The translations under genes and the position numbers were made by a program. Shown here in pieces: positions 53,368 through 63,907 of a stretch of DNA of 64,000 nt. Source of the stretch: Cricetibacter osteomyelitidis (GTDB taxonomy: Bacteria; Pseudomonadota; Gammaproteobacteria; Enterobacterales; Pasteurellaceae); assembly GCF_004340985.1 (NCBI RefSeq), contig NZ_SLYB01000003.1:100149-164148 (forward strand), written 5' to 3'. Under the pieces are notes generated by a model. That model was not told where the DNA came from, did no database searches, and saw nothing but the letters and a program-made list of their open reading frames with translations. Numbering within the stretch: position 1 is the stretch's first letter; every line of letters starts with the position of its first letter.

Positions 53368-53828
53368 AAATCGTCAATATCGATCTACAAATCGCCTGTG
53401 AAAATGAACAAGGCTTACCCACACTGGAACAAATCGAACAATGGGCGATTACTGCCGTTCGACCTGAAATTCAAGATCTGGATATGACCGTCCGCATAGT
53501 GGATGAAGCGGAAAGCCGCGAACTGAATCTCACCTATCGCGGTAAAGACAAGCCCACCAACGTACTGTCTTTCCCTTTTGAAAGCCCTGCGGAAGTGGAG
53601 CTGCCGCTACTCGGTGATCTGATCATCTGCCGCCAAGTGGTTGAACAAGAAGCAAAAGAACAAAACAAACCGCTGATGGCACATTGGGCTCATATGGTGG
53701 TACACGGCAGTTTACATTTGCTTGGCTACGATCATATTGAAGATAACGAAGCGATCGAGATGGAAAGTCTGGAAACTGAAATTATGCAATCTCTCGGCTT
53801 TGAAGATCCTTACATTAGCGAAAAATAA
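53364..53828 (+). CDS. ybeY: Endoribonuclease YbeY
   Basis: 154 aa. The zinc site [11 protein letters not shown] (H-x3-H-x5-H) and the conserved [14 protein letters not shown] stretch are present. YbeY matures the 16S rRNA 3' end and acts in ribosome quality control. It overlaps ybeZ at the start and tmcA at the end (TAATG), so the three are tightly coupled. Confidence 0.95.
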   Translation: MKIVNIDLQIACENEQGLPTLEQIEQWAITAVRPEIQDLDMTVRIVDEAESRELNLTYRGKDKPTNVLSFPFESPAEVELPLLGDLIICRQVVEQEAKEQNKPLMAHWAHMVVHGSLHLLGYDHIEDNEAIEMESLETEIMQSLGFEDPYISEK

Positions 53829-55711
53829 TGCCGAAATTGCCTGACCGTCAAATTTATCTGATTGAAAATGAAAAACTTTCAGAAATCCTACCGCACTTTA
53901 ATCATTCCCAAAATACGGTATGGATTGGCGATATTTCCCCCGAATTTAAAATTTCTTATTTCTCTTTTAAAAAAGCTGCCAATCTGCTCGGTCAGGAATT
54001 TGACTGCATTATTTGTGATGCCCGCACCGCATTAAATTTAGAGGCCTTAGCCATTGCAGGCGGTACATTAAAAGCCGGTGGTTCGTTATTTTTATTGGTA
54101 CAGGATTGGGCGGATTGGGAACACCAAACTGATTTGGATTCCCTGCGTTGGAGCGGTGAACCGCAAACCATTACAACGCCGAATTTCCGCAGATATTTTA
54201 AAGAAATAATGTCGAATAATCGCATTAATGAACCTTCCCCCGTAAAAGTGAAAGAGTTAAACCGAGCTGATCAAAAACCAACTCAATCGCAACAACAAAT
54301 CATTACAGAAATCCTAAAACAACAATTCGATCTCTATTTTCTCACCGCCAAACGTGGACGTGGTAAATCTGCGTTGGCGGGATTATTGGCAAATCAGCTG
54401 AAAGCAAAAATTTATCTCACCGCCCCCAATAAAAGTGCGGTGAAAATTCTACAAGATTTTGCTCAAACGCAAATTGAATTTATCTCTCCCGATGCCTTAT
54501 GCGGGCAAATCCGTCAATCACCGCAGCAGTTTCAGGATTGTTGGTTATTTGTAGATGAAGCGGCGATGATCCCCTTGGAATTATTGCATTGCTTTTGCAG
54601 CACTTTTTCCCATATTTTATTTACCACAACCATTCACAGCTATGAAGGCACAGGGCGGGGATTTAAGCTGAAATTTATGCAAAATACCCACCGCACTTCT
54701 GAATCCTTTGAATTAACCGAACCATTACGCTGGGCGGATAATGATCCGTTGGAAAAACTGATTGACGAATTATTATTGTTAGATGCGGAAGATCATTTGC
54801 CACAAGCAGAATTATCAAAAAAACCGTCAAAAGTGACCGCACTTTCGCAAACTGATTTGATTAATCAACCGGTATTATTACACCATTTTTACGGCTTACT
54901 GACACAGGCACATTATCGTACATCGCCCATTGATTTACGCCGATTGTTTGACGCGCCGAAACAGCAGTTTTGGTTCGCACAGAATGATAATCTACTCGGA
55001 TGTGTATGGACAGTGATTGAAGGTGGTATGCAAGATGATGAACTGATTTCCGCCATTCCCAAAGGCACACGCCGTCCGCCGGGGAATTTAGGCTCGCAAT
55101 TATTATGTTATCAATATCATTTAGCCGACGCGTGCCGATTGAAATCCTTGCGGGTTTCCAGAATTGCTGTGCTACCCAAACTGCAACAGAACGGTATCGG
55201 ACAACTGCTCATGAATCAAATAGCAAAAGACAGCCAAGCTGAATATGATTATTTATCCGTCAGTTTTGGTTACACGCCTGAGCTTGCCCGATTTTGGCAA
55301 AAATGCGGCTTTAATTTGGTGCATTTTGGCGAACACAAAGAAGCCACTAGCGGCTGTTATCCTGCATTGGCGGTGCGACCGCTTAATGCACTAGGAAAAT
55401 ATTTATGTGAATCGGCACAACAACAATTTTTACGTAATATCCCTTTGCAGAATCATCCGCTAAGCAGTCAATTTGCCGCATATCCCATAGACTGGCAATT
55501 ATCCGCACAAGATATGGAAAGTTTACAAAATTTTGCTGATTTTCACCGCACTTTTGCTGCCGCATTACCGGCTATTCGTCGGTTAATTCATCGTTATGAA
55601 TTAACAAATTTGGAAAATATGCTGAATAAAAAAACCAACCAATATTATAAAGAATGGTTGGCTTCTTTACGTTTAGAAATTAAGGATTTGCTTAATACCC
55701 TTCTTCCTTAA
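53828..55711 (+). CDS. tmcA: tRNA(Met) cytidine acetyltransferase
   Basis: 627 aa. TmcA makes N4-acetylcytidine at the wobble base of elongator tRNA-Met. The RNA-helicase-like P-loop is KRGRGKSAL, Walker B FVDEAAMIPLELL, and the GNAT acetyl-CoA site is RISRIAVLPKLQQNGIGQLL. An N-terminal DUF1726-type domain and a C-terminal tRNA-binding tail complete the family order. Its 3' end overlaps the convergent cpdA by 20 bp. Confidence 0.92.
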   Translation: MPKLPDRQIYLIENEKLSEILPHFNHSQNTVWIGDISPEFKISYFSFKKAANLLGQEFDCIICDARTALNLEALAIAGGTLKAGGSLFLLVQDWADWEHQTDLDSLRWSGEPQTITTPNFRRYFKEIMSNNRINEPSPVKVKELNRADQKPTQSQQQIITEILKQQFDLYFLTAKRGRGKSALAGLLANQLKAKIYLTAPNKSAVKILQDFAQTQIEFISPDALCGQIRQSPQQFQDCWLFVDEAAMIPLELLHCFCSTFSHILFTTTIHSYEGTGRGFKLKFMQNTHRTSESFELTEPLRWADNDPLEKLIDELLLLDAEDHLPQAELSKKPSKVTALSQTDLINQPVLLHHFYGLLTQAHYRTSPIDLRRLFDAPKQQFWFAQNDNLLGCVWTVIEGGMQDDELISAIPKGTRRPPGNLGSQLLCYQYHLADACRLKSLRVSRIAVLPKLQQNGIGQLLMNQIAKDSQAEYDYLSVSFGYTPELARFWQKCGFNLVHFGEHKEATSGCYPALAVRPLNALGKYLCESAQQQFLRNIPLQNHPLSSQFAAYPIDWQLSAQDMESLQNFADFHRTFAAALPAIRRLIHRYELTNLENMLNKKTNQYYKEWLASLRLEIKDLLNTLLP

Positions 55712-56537
55712 AATCCGGCAAAAATGCCTTTTGCCGAATCCGTTTTACACAGGTTTTGATTTCGCCGTTCTCATAGAGCTCGATTTCACGCCAGCCCGGC
55801 TGTAAAGTATCCAAAGCAAAATGATGAGAATCCGGTTTAAACTGAATACAGGTAGAAGGCGTAGCCATCACTTGATAGCCGTTCCATTGCGTATCCACCT
55901 GTTGGTGAATATGCCCGTATAAAATACCTTTCACATTATTAAATGGTGCCAGCACTTCCGAGAGTTCCTGTGCATTACGTAAATTATGCTGATCGAGCCA
56001 TTCGGAATTAGTGGAAACAATATGGTGATGCAACACAATCAAAGAATAACGTTGCGGGTGATCCTTTAATTTCGACAACAACCAATCCAATTGATAAGAA
56101 ATCAACTGACCGTGCGGCACGCCATATACCTGGCTGTCTAACATAATGATTTGCCAACGTTTTCCGGCCAATAAATGTTTTACTGCACTAATTCTGTTAT
56201 CCGCTTGATTTAGGACTTCAAACATCGTCGGCTGAAAATCATGATTGCCCGGAATCCAATGAACGTTTTTACCTAAAGTCTTTATTTGTTCGGCAAAACG
56301 CTGATAGGCTTCTTTACTGCTGTCTTGCACCAAATCGCCGGTGGCGAGTACAAAATCATAGTCAAAATCAGATTGTTTTACTTCTTTAAGCACTTGCTCA
56401 AAACTGGCTTGCGTATTAATTCCCAGTAATTCGGTGTCTTCATTTTTAAATAAGTGAGGATCCGTGATTTGAATGAATCGAACCACAAGATCTTTCGCTT
56501 CATTTTTTCGTGCATCATAGATTAATGTATTTAACAC
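55692..56537 (-). CDS. cpdA: 3',5'-cyclic-AMP phosphodiesterase
   Basis: 281 aa calcineurin-like phosphoesterase. The metal ligands are in QITDPHLF (DxH), ATGDLVQ (GD), PGNHDF (GNHD), LHHHIV and YGHIHQ (GHxH). It hydrolyses cAMP and so tunes CRP activity and, in Haemophilus, competence. The start is a GTG at 56537 with GGGAG upstream. It is the second gene of a nudF-cpdA unit, as in E. coli. Confidence 0.92.
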   Translation of the reverse strand: MLNTLIYDARKNEAKDLVVRFIQITDPHLFKNEDTELLGINTQASFEQVLKEVKQSDFDYDFVLATGDLVQDSSKEAYQRFAEQIKTLGKNVHWIPGNHDFQPTMFEVLNQADNRISAVKHLLAGKRWQIIMLDSQVYGVPHGQLISYQLDWLLSKLKDHPQRYSLIVLHHHIVSTNSEWLDQHNLRNAQELSEVLAPFNNVKGILYGHIHQQVDTQWNGYQVMATPSTCIQFKPDSHHFALDTLQPGWREIELYENGEIKTCVKRIRQKAFLPDFKEEGY

Positions 56538-56573
56538 ATCTCACTCCCGGGAAATACTTTATTAATTAGAGAA

Positions 56574-57197
56574 TTATAACCATTCTCGTTGTAATTGTTG
56601 ATAATTTAACTGCAACCACTGTAATCCTATCACAGCAATTCCATTGTCGATTTTACCTTCGCACAACCATTCATAGGCTTGCTCGCGTTTTAACACTCGT
56701 ACACGAATATCTTCGTGCTCATCCGCCAATCCGTGCAATCCTTTGGCTTTATCAGAATCCACCTGACCGGCATACACATAAATGCGTTCTAATTGTCCAC
56801 CCGGACTATCCCAAAAACTCAGTGCATATTTCAAATTATGTACTTCAATACCGGCTTCTTCTTCGCTTTCCCGTAAGGCAACCTCTTCCGGCTCTTCCCC
56901 TTCTTCCACCATACCGGCGATAAGTTCCAGCAACCAAGGTGAATAAGGTGAGTCCGGATCATAAGCACCAATTCTCACCTGTTCCACTAACACTACGGTA
57001 TCTTTCTGCGGATCATACGCAACGACTGCCGCCGCACGCCCTTTCATTAACAACTCTCGAGTAACCATATCGCTCATTCCGCCGGCAAACAATTTATGGC
57101 GAAATTGAATTTTTTTTAATGTAAAGAACCCCTTATATAGAATTTCTTCGTTTAGAATTTCGATATCTTGTTGGGTAAATGTTTGAATATCTGTCAT
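56574..57197 (-). CDS. nudF: ADP-ribose pyrophosphatase
   Basis: 207 aa. The Nudix box GMVEEGEEPEEVALRESEEEAG fits GX5EX7REUXEEXGU. The enzyme cleaves ADP-ribose to AMP and ribose-5-phosphate. The N-terminal strand-rich region LYKGFFTLKKIQFRHKLFAGG mediates dimer formation in the family. Upstream of cpdA by 36 bp. Confidence 0.94.
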   Translation of the reverse strand: MTDIQTFTQQDIEILNEEILYKGFFTLKKIQFRHKLFAGGMSDMVTRELLMKGRAAAVVAYDPQKDTVVLVEQVRIGAYDPDSPYSPWLLELIAGMVEEGEEPEEVALRESEEEAGIEVHNLKYALSFWDSPGGQLERIYVYAGQVDSDKAKGLHGLADEHEDIRVRVLKREQAYEWLCEGKIDNGIAVIGLQWLQLNYQQLQREWL

Positions 57198-57324
57198 TTA
57201 ATACTGCCTTATAAAATTCGTGTTGATAGCATACAGCTTCATTTAGTAAAAAAAAATTCAAGAATTCCACTTTTTTTTTAAAATTTGAACTATATCACAT
57301 AAACTCATGATACTTGCTCAATAT

Positions 57325-58056
57325 TCAACCAAAATTTACGTGATAATCAACCGAACTTTGTAATTGAATTTCATTCAGTTTTTCAGAATGCCAATGAAAA
57401 TATCGTGCATCATTGAGCGCGTTTCCCGCCGCAAAAACTGCAAGATAAAAAGGCAATTCATCAGTAAAAATAAACTGTCCTTGAGGACAATATGCAGAAT
57501 AAATACGATGCTTTATCGGTTGATGATCCACTTCGGAAAGCTTGAGAATACCCACACCTTGAGATTTTAAAACCGCCTCCCGAAGACACCAACAACGATA
57601 AAAAGCACTGCTTTGATCCTGTTGTTGTCGAAACCATTGAATTTCCTCCTGCGGAGCGAAATGCTGCAATAAACGGATAAAATCCCGCTGTTTATGCGGT
57701 GATTCTATATCAATTCCCACCGCACTTTTCTCTCTTGACATACCCGCTTCCCGAATATTGACAATCACCGCCACCCAATTACCGGAATTACTGATATTAA
57801 ATTCGATATGCTCTGCGGGAAATTGAGGACGACCGCTGTCAGTGGTATAAATCTCGCTCAAAAGTGCGGGATCAATTCCGTACATTTTCAGACTTCGCCA
57901 TAATAAAAAATGAGCCAGACGACTATGTTCATAACGACGTAAGATCCGCGTATTGCCAGTGGCCGGTTGTCGTAACTTAGCGGTTAATAACGCCGCAGGA
58001 ATTTTATCAAAGGGATAAAATTCATTAATATTGCCAAATACGATGATGGTGGGCAT
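57325..58056 (-). CDS. 4'-phosphopantetheinyl transferase, Sfp type
   Basis: 243 aa. The family motifs NISNSGNWVAV, VGIDIE (Mg-binding Asp and Glu) and WCLREAVLKSQGVG are in order. It transfers phosphopantetheine from CoA to carrier-protein serines. Equivalent to HI0152. In Pasteurellaceae this may be the main holo-ACP synthase or serve another carrier protein. No synthase genes are nearby. Confidence 0.88.
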   Translation of the reverse strand: MPTIIVFGNINEFYPFDKIPAALLTAKLRQPATGNTRILRRYEHSRLAHFLLWRSLKMYGIDPALLSEIYTTDSGRPQFPAEHIEFNISNSGNWVAVIVNIREAGMSREKSAVGIDIESPHKQRDFIRLLQHFAPQEEIQWFRQQQDQSSAFYRCWCLREAVLKSQGVGILKLSEVDHQPIKHRIYSAYCPQGQFIFTDELPFYLAVFAAGNALNDARYFHWHSEKLNEIQLQSSVDYHVNFG

Positions 58057-58322
58057 AAAATCTTCCTAAATAGTGCTGGCTTTTAAAATCACAAGTCATT
58101 ATACTATCGTTCTAGTGCCAATGTAGGAACTAGATACTGATGTTATTAATTAAAAATCCGAGAATTTTTCATAACATTCCCCATTTATCGCCTGATTTTA
58201 CTCTAAATTCAGGTGTCTATGCTCCATTTTTGATTAAATACAGTTTCTTCTCTTTTCTTCTCCCCATTTTGGCAGTATCGACCTTTCCGTTTCACCTGAA
58301 CAATTAATTTATTGGAGCAATT

Positions 58323-59315
58323 ATGAGCAGCCTGATACCAACTCTAAAAAGCTATGTGCGTGATGAAATCATCAAAAAAGGCGGTTGGGTAAACGCACAT
58401 GCACATGCCGACCGTGCATTCACCATGACACCGGAAAAAATCGGTATTTATCAAACAGCCAATTTACAGCAAAAATGGGATTTAGTGGATGAAATCAAAC
58501 GTACTTCCACAGTAGAGGATTATTACGCCCGTTTCAGCCAAGCTATTGAATTAATGATTTCTCAAGGGGTAACCGCATTCGGTACCTTTGTCGACATCGA
58601 CCCTGTTTGTCGCGATCGGGCCATTATCGCCGCTCATCGCGCCCGCGAAATATATAAACACGATATTACCTTAAAATTCGCTAATCAAACCTTAAAAGGC
58701 GTTATCGAACCGGAAGCCAAAGAATGGTTTGATATCGGTTCCGAAATGGTGGATATGATCGGCGGCTTGCCTTATCGTGATGAACTGGATCACGGTAAAG
58801 GTTTGGAAGCCATGGATATTTTACTGGATAAAGCAAAATCCCTCGGCATCATGTGCCACGTTCACGTAGACCAATTCAACACACCGACGGAAAAAGAAAC
58901 GGAACAGCTTTGCGATAAAACTATCGAACACGGTATGCAAGGTCGAGTGGTTGCCATTCACGGAATTTCCATCGGCTCCCACACAAAAGAATACCGTTAT
59001 CGTTTATATGAAAAAATGCGTCAGGCCAAAATGATGATGATCGCCTGTCCGATGGCATGGATCGACAGCAACCGAAAAGAAGAACTAATGCCGTTCCACA
59101 ATGCCTTAACCCCGGCAGATGAAATGATTCCGGAAGGTATCACCGTAGCAATCGGTACTGATAATATCTGTGACTACATGGTTCCGCTATGCGAAGGCGA
59201 TATGTGGCAAGAACTCAGTTTACTCGCCGCCGGAACCCGCTTCCCGAACTTAGATGCAATGGTGAATATCGCCAGCATCAACGGACGCAAAGCCTTAGGA
59301 CTAATTGAAGTCTAA
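58323..59315 (+). CDS. Cytosine-deaminase-like amidohydrolase
   Basis: 330 aa TIM-barrel metal hydrolase. The HxH ligands are in NAHAHADRAF, further ligands in CHVHVDQF and AIHGIS, and the catalytic Asp in IGTDNICD. The pattern is that of the cytosine deaminase/atrazine hydrolase group, so deamination or hydrolysis of an N-heterocycle or related compound is likely. Substrate unknown. TTGGAG ribosome site before the ATG. It is a monocistron converging on artM; the 266 bp upstream contain no other gene. Confidence 0.8.
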   Translation: MSSLIPTLKSYVRDEIIKKGGWVNAHAHADRAFTMTPEKIGIYQTANLQQKWDLVDEIKRTSTVEDYYARFSQAIELMISQGVTAFGTFVDIDPVCRDRAIIAAHRAREIYKHDITLKFANQTLKGVIEPEAKEWFDIGSEMVDMIGGLPYRDELDHGKGLEAMDILLDKAKSLGIMCHVHVDQFNTPTEKETEQLCDKTIEHGMQGRVVAIHGISIGSHTKEYRYRLYEKMRQAKMMMIACPMAWIDSNRKEELMPFHNALTPADEMIPEGITVAIGTDNICDYMVPLCEGDMWQELSLLAAGTRFPNLDAMVNIASINGRKALGLIEV

Positions 59316-59333
59316 TCATCCGAAATATAAAGA

Positions 59334-59371
59334 AAAGTGCGGTGGAAATTTTAAAAATTTCACCGCACTTT
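59334..59371. terminator. Uptake-sequence inverted pair between amidohydrolase and artM
   Basis: AAAGTGCGGTG and CACCGCACTTT arms extended by A/T pairing make a long hairpin between two convergent genes, serving both. Confidence 0.8.
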
Positions 59372-59376
59372 ATTTT

Positions 59377-60057
59377 TTATGAGGTACTTTCCAATCGTTC
59401 AAATGCCAGCACTTTGCGTTCCAATCGTCTTAACAACAATGTCGCCAATCCGGTAATGACCAAATAAATCACACCTGCAATGCCATAAATTGTTAAAGCA
59501 TCGTATTCCGTGCCGTAAAGTTGTCTGGCGTAGCCCATAATATCCATAATCGTGATGGTGGATGCCAGGGATGTGCCTTTGAACACAAGGATAATTTCAT
59601 TGCTATAAGACGGCAATGCACGTTTTAAAGCATAAGGAATCAAAATTTTTAAAGTTTGCCAACGGCTTAAACCCAACGAAGCACAGCTTTCCCATTGTCC
59701 TTTCGGAATCGCTTTCACCGCACCGTGGAACAATTGAATGGAATATGCCGCACTGTTTAATGCCAAAGCCAACATGGCACAAAACCAAGCGTTTGAAAAC
59801 AGAACCCATAGTGGACTTTCCGTCATCCAGCTAAATTGTCCCGGCCCGGCATAAATCAGGAAAAACTGCACCAATAGCGGCGTGCCGGTAAATACCATGA
59901 CATAGGCACGAATCACACATTTTATGATTCGGTTTTCCATGGAAAGCAGGAAAGTCAAAAATACCGCAATAATAAATGCAATCAGCAGAGATACCACTGT
60001 CAACGCCAAACTGGTTGGTACGCCTTGTAAAATGGTCATAAAATAATCTTGATACAT
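59377..60057 (-). CDS. artM: Arginine ABC transporter permease ArtM
   Basis: 226 aa with five hydrophobic segments. The inner-membrane permease signature (EAA loop) is SCASLGLSRWQTLKILIPYALKRALPSY. It pairs with ArtQ to form the arginine channel. Start overlaps the artQ stop (TAATG). Order artP-artI-artQ-artM as in HI1180-HI1177. Confidence 0.92.
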   Translation of the reverse strand: MYQDYFMTILQGVPTSLALTVVSLLIAFIIAVFLTFLLSMENRIIKCVIRAYVMVFTGTPLLVQFFLIYAGPGQFSWMTESPLWVLFSNAWFCAMLALALNSAAYSIQLFHGAVKAIPKGQWESCASLGLSRWQTLKILIPYALKRALPSYSNEIILVFKGTSLASTITIMDIMGYARQLYGTEYDALTIYGIAGVIYLVITGLATLLLRRLERKVLAFERLESTS

Positions 60058-60728
60058 TATTTCACTCCCCGTTCAAAGCGGGTAAACCGCAATTCTAAGC
60101 GATGAATGATTAGTTGGCTTATTAAGGTAATTACCAAATAAATCAATGCGGCAAAGCCATACCACGTAAACGGTTGATGCGTGTTTGAATTGACTAACTC
60201 AGCTTGACGCATTAAATCTTCTACTCCGATTAATGAAATCAATGCGGTATCTTTCAACAATACCAACCATTGATTACTTAATCCCGGCAAAGCATGACGC
60301 CATACTTGCGGCATAACAATGCGTACGAATGTTTGAGCACGGTTTAAACCTAAAGCCGCACCGGATTCCCATTGTCCGATCGGAATCGCTTGAATCGCAC
60401 CGCGTAAAGATTGAGAAGCATAAGCGGCAAAAATGATGGATAACGCCACCACACCACAGCTAAATGCACTGAATTCCACATAATCACCGGTAATAAATTC
60501 CAATAATTCCGTAGAACCGAAATAAATTAAAAAGACCACCAAAATTTCCGGTAAGCCACGCAATAGCGTAACCACAACTGAAGTCGGTTGGCGAATACAA
60601 CGAAGTTTACTGGTTTCCATAACCACAAATACCAGTGATAACAGCAACCCGCAAAGCAACGAACAAACCGCTAACCCTAAAGTAATCAGGGTAGCGGAAT
60701 ACATTAAAGGAAGATAATCGACAAACAT
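60057..60728 (-). CDS. artQ: Arginine ABC transporter permease ArtQ
   Basis: 223 aa. EAA loop SGAALGLNRAQTFVRIVMPQVWRHALPGL and five membrane helices identify the partner permease. SLRGAIQAIPIGQWESGAA is typical of the polar amino-acid group. It lies 5 bp after artI and overlaps artM. Confidence 0.92.
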   Translation of the reverse strand: MFVDYLPLMYSATLITLGLAVCSLLCGLLLSLVFVVMETSKLRCIRQPTSVVVTLLRGLPEILVVFLIYFGSTELLEFITGDYVEFSAFSCGVVALSIIFAAYASQSLRGAIQAIPIGQWESGAALGLNRAQTFVRIVMPQVWRHALPGLSNQWLVLLKDTALISLIGVEDLMRQAELVNSNTHQPFTWYGFAALIYLVITLISQLIIHRLELRFTRFERGVK

Positions 60729-60733
60729 AACAA

Positions 60734-61459
60734 TTATTTGCTATTGGTCATCCATTTATCATAGATTTTTTGATATTCGCCATTAGCTTTAATCACGCTT
60801 AATCCACTATTCAAATCAGCCGCTAATTGTTTGTTGGATTTATTTACCGCGATACCTAAACCATTACCGAAATATCTTTTATTATTTACTTTTTCGCCGC
60901 TAAATTCTAATGAATCATCGGTTTTCATCCAATCAGCCAATACAGCGGTATCACCGAAAATCAAATCGATACGACCGTTTTTCAAATCTAAGATCGCTGA
61001 TTGCAATGAAGCGTAAGGTTTCGCATCATATTGTTTCGCTTCAGCTACAATATATTGTTGGAAAGTCGTGCCGTTTTGTACGCCAACATTTTTTGCCGTG
61101 GTTAAATCCGCTTTACCTTTCACCGAAATAAAGCTGGCTGAGCTGTCATAATACGGGTCGCTGAATAACACTTGTTTTGCACGGGCATCCGTAATATCAA
61201 TAGCTGACATCGCTACATCAAATTTTTTCGCTTTTAAGCCCGGAATTAAACTGTCGAAACTTTGACTGATAAATTTGCAGTTAGCTTGAATTTCTTTACA
61301 AATAGCCATTGCCACATCCACATCAAAGCCGATAATCTCGCCTTTTTCATTGGTATTTTCAAATGGCGGGTAAGACGGCTCTGCCGCAAAAGTAATATCT
61401 TGTGCTTGAGCCGCAAAGGCAGTACCTGCTAAAAGTGCGGTTAGAAATAATTTTTTCAT
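60734..61459 (-). CDS. artI: Arginine-binding periplasmic protein
   Basis: About 241 aa with a cleavable signal ([19 protein letters not shown]). The mature protein is a type II solute-binding fold: [27 protein letters not shown], then [23 protein letters not shown]. It delivers arginine to ArtQM. The frame opens six codons earlier inside artP, but AAGGAA precedes the ATG at 61459. Confidence 0.92.
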   Translation of the reverse strand: MKKLFLTALLAGTAFAAQAQDITFAAEPSYPPFENTNEKGEIIGFDVDVAMAICKEIQANCKFISQSFDSLIPGLKAKKFDVAMSAIDITDARAKQVLFSDPYYDSSASFISVKGKADLTTAKNVGVQNGTTFQQYIVAEAKQYDAKPYASLQSAILDLKNGRIDLIFGDTAVLADWMKTDDSLEFSGEKVNNKRYFGNGLGIAVNKSNKQLAADLNSGLSVIKANGEYQKIYDKWMTNSK

Positions 61460-61473
61460 GTTATGTTCCTTAA

Positions 61474-62202
61474 TCAATGAGATAAATACTGTTTAAACTG
61501 TTCGGTTTGCGGATTCATAAAGCATTCCGCCGACCCTATTTCAATAATATGACCTTGTTCCATATACACGACTTTTGTTGCGACTTTACGTGCTACATTC
61601 ACTTCGTGCGTAACAATAACCTGCGTGATACCGGTTTCTTGCAATTCTTGAATAATGGATACGATCTGTGCGGTAATTTCCGGATCCAATGCTGCGGTCG
61701 GTTCATCAAACAATAGCACTTGCGGTTTCATCATCAATGCACGGGCGATGGCGACACGTTGTTGTTGACCGCCGGAAAGTTGCAGCGGAAAGCGATCCTC
61801 ATAGCCTTCCAAACGTAAACGGGATAATAGCTCTTTCGCTTGTGCTCTCGCCTCGCTTTCACTTACGCCCAACACTTTCATCGGTGCTTCAATCAGATTT
61901 TCCATAATGGTGAAATGCGGCCACAGATTATATTGTTGAAATACCATGCCCACATCCTGACGCAATTGACGCATTTGTTTCGGATCGAGCTTTTTACCCA
62001 AATCAAAGGTATTATTTGCGACGGAAAGCTCGCCGGAACGAGGCATTTCCAATAAATTCATAGTACGGATAAGTGTACTTTTCCCGGCCCCGCTCGGCCC
62101 GAGCAATACGATTGTTTCGCCCGGTTCGGCACTCAGGCTAATATCAAATAAGGCTTGATTATCGCCATAAAAAAAATTAAGGTTTTTAATACTTATTGTC
62201 AT
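61474..62202 (-). CDS. artP: Arginine ABC transporter ATPase ArtP
   Basis: 242 aa. Walker [11 protein letters not shown], signature [15 protein letters not shown], Walker [13 protein letters not shown] and the H-loop VTHEV are complete. First gene of artPIQM. The promoter region to gmhA is about 85 bp and AT-rich. Confidence 0.94.
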   Translation of the reverse strand: MTISIKNLNFFYGDNQALFDISLSAEPGETIVLLGPSGAGKSTLIRTMNLLEMPRSGELSVANNTFDLGKKLDPKQMRQLRQDVGMVFQQYNLWPHFTIMENLIEAPMKVLGVSESEARAQAKELLSRLRLEGYEDRFPLQLSGGQQQRVAIARALMMKPQVLLFDEPTAALDPEITAQIVSIIQELQETGITQVIVTHEVNVARKVATKVVYMEQGHIIEIGSAECFMNPQTEQFKQYLSH

Positions 62203-62287
62203 TTTATTACATTATCGCCTAAAAAATTGCAATAATATTAATATTATCTGCATAATTATGCAAATTTATTTTGCGATAAAAATAAAA

Positions 62288-62315
62288 AATCCTTGAGTTA
62301 CGCTACTCAAGGATT
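62288..62315 (-). terminator. Terminator after gmhA
   Basis: AATCCTTGAGT and ACTCAAGGATT form an 11-bp stem with a 6-nt loop. On the minus strand it is followed by TTTTTATTTTTAT. It separates gmhA from artPIQM. Confidence 0.85.
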
Positions 62316-62341
62316 CCATAAATAAAAAGTGCGGTGTTTTT

Positions 62342-62959
<618 letters not shown>

Positions 62960-63007
62960 CTACTATAACAAGAATTTTTTGTCTTTGCGATTATATTTCT
63001 AAAATAA

Positions 63008-63412
63008 CTAATTTAATTGCCACCAATTTTCTAATCGTAGCCCTGCGATCCGTTCAAATTCTTTTGTATTATTCGTTACGCAAACCAGTCCCAAGCTTCG
63101 AGCATGTCCTGCAATCATACTATCATAAGAACCGACGGGCGTTCCCTTTGCTGCAAGATCTGCCCGAATTTCTGCGGTATGCGCTGCCGCTAACGGGTCA
63201 TAATCTAAAACGACTAAATTCGCTACAAAATAGTCAATATCATAACGATTACGTTCGGGAGCAGATGATTTTTCAGCACCATAGTATAATTCCATTAATG
63301 TTACCGAACTAATACAAACCTGATCTTGATGTTTTATTAATTGTTCTACAACGGAGATCGGCTTACGTTTAATCGCATAAATACAAATATTGGTATCAAG
63401 CATATATTTCAT
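63008..63412 (-). CDS. vapC: VapC-type PIN-domain toxin
   Basis: 134 aa. The PIN active-site acids are visible: MLDTNIC near the start, MELYYGAEKS, GSYDSMIAGHARSLGL and NTKEFERI. VapC toxins cut tRNA or rRNA. It follows vapB by 3 bp. It appears intact and is much better preserved than the higBA relic. Confidence 0.93.
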   Translation of the reverse strand: MKYMLDTNICIYAIKRKPISVVEQLIKHQDQVCISSVTLMELYYGAEKSSAPERNRYDIDYFVANLVVLDYDPLAAAHTAEIRADLAAKGTPVGSYDSMIAGHARSLGLVCVTNNTKEFERIAGLRLENWWQLN

Positions 63413-63415
63413 AGG

Positions 63416-63649
63416 CTAAAATCCTTCTCGCTCTTGCTCGACAGGTTGCTCTCTTTCCATAAAACAATCATCCGTTAATTGAGAAGGCATTTTGGCCCAA
63501 GTTTGCCAACGCTCACCGATGGGAGTCAAAATCCGAGTATTACCTATACACACCACTTCTACCTGTTTAATATGTTCCGGAAATGCCGCCGATTGCGGCA
63601 AACGAATCGCTTGGTTGCGATTATTTTTAAAAATACTGGCTTTTTGCAT
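63416..63649 (-). CDS. vapB: VapB-type antitoxin
   Basis: 77 aa. The AbrB-like swapped-hairpin N terminus KASIFKNNRNQAIRLPQ is typical of VapB partners of this VapC group, and the acidic, charged C terminus (EREQPVEQEREGF) wraps the toxin. AAGGAG ribosome site upstream. A palindrome lies about 25 bp before the start. Confidence 0.92.
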   Translation of the reverse strand: MQKASIFKNNRNQAIRLPQSAAFPEHIKQVEVVCIGNTRILTPIGERWQTWAKMPSQLTDDCFMEREQPVEQEREGF

Positions 63650-63671
63650 ATCATTCTCCTTAAAATCAATA

Positions 63672-63698
63672 AAGGCATATATTACTAGTATATGCCTT
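63672..63698. promoter_or_regulatory. Probable VapBC operator
   Basis: AAGGCATATA and TATATGCCTT are a perfect 10-bp inverted repeat around 7 nt, just upstream of vapB. VapBC complexes repress their own promoter through such repeats. Confidence 0.6.
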
Positions 63699-63811
63699 AT
63701 GTTTATTGATTACAATAGCCTTATTATCAAACTTTCTATAACTTTCGAATCTGATTAATCACGTTACTTGGTTTCGATGAAAAAAATATCAACCATTAAT
63801 TTCACCCAACC

Positions 63812-63874
63812 CGTCTATGTATCACATAGACGATCAGACCGCTGACAAACCTCTAGACATCCATCTAGAGGTTT
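63812..63874. other. Two hairpins ahead of the transposase gene
   Basis: CGTCTATGT-ATC-ACATAGACG (63812-63832) and AAACCTCTAGA-N6-TCTAGAGGTTT (63847-63874) are perfect inverted repeats. They lie 34-96 bp before the transposase start. They may be part of the IS end, or the second may be a terminator that shields the IS from outside transcription. The left terminal inverted repeat of the IS was not identified. Confidence 0.5.
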
Positions 63875-63907
63875 AATCTAATAGGCATATCGAAAAAGGA
63901 AATGTCT

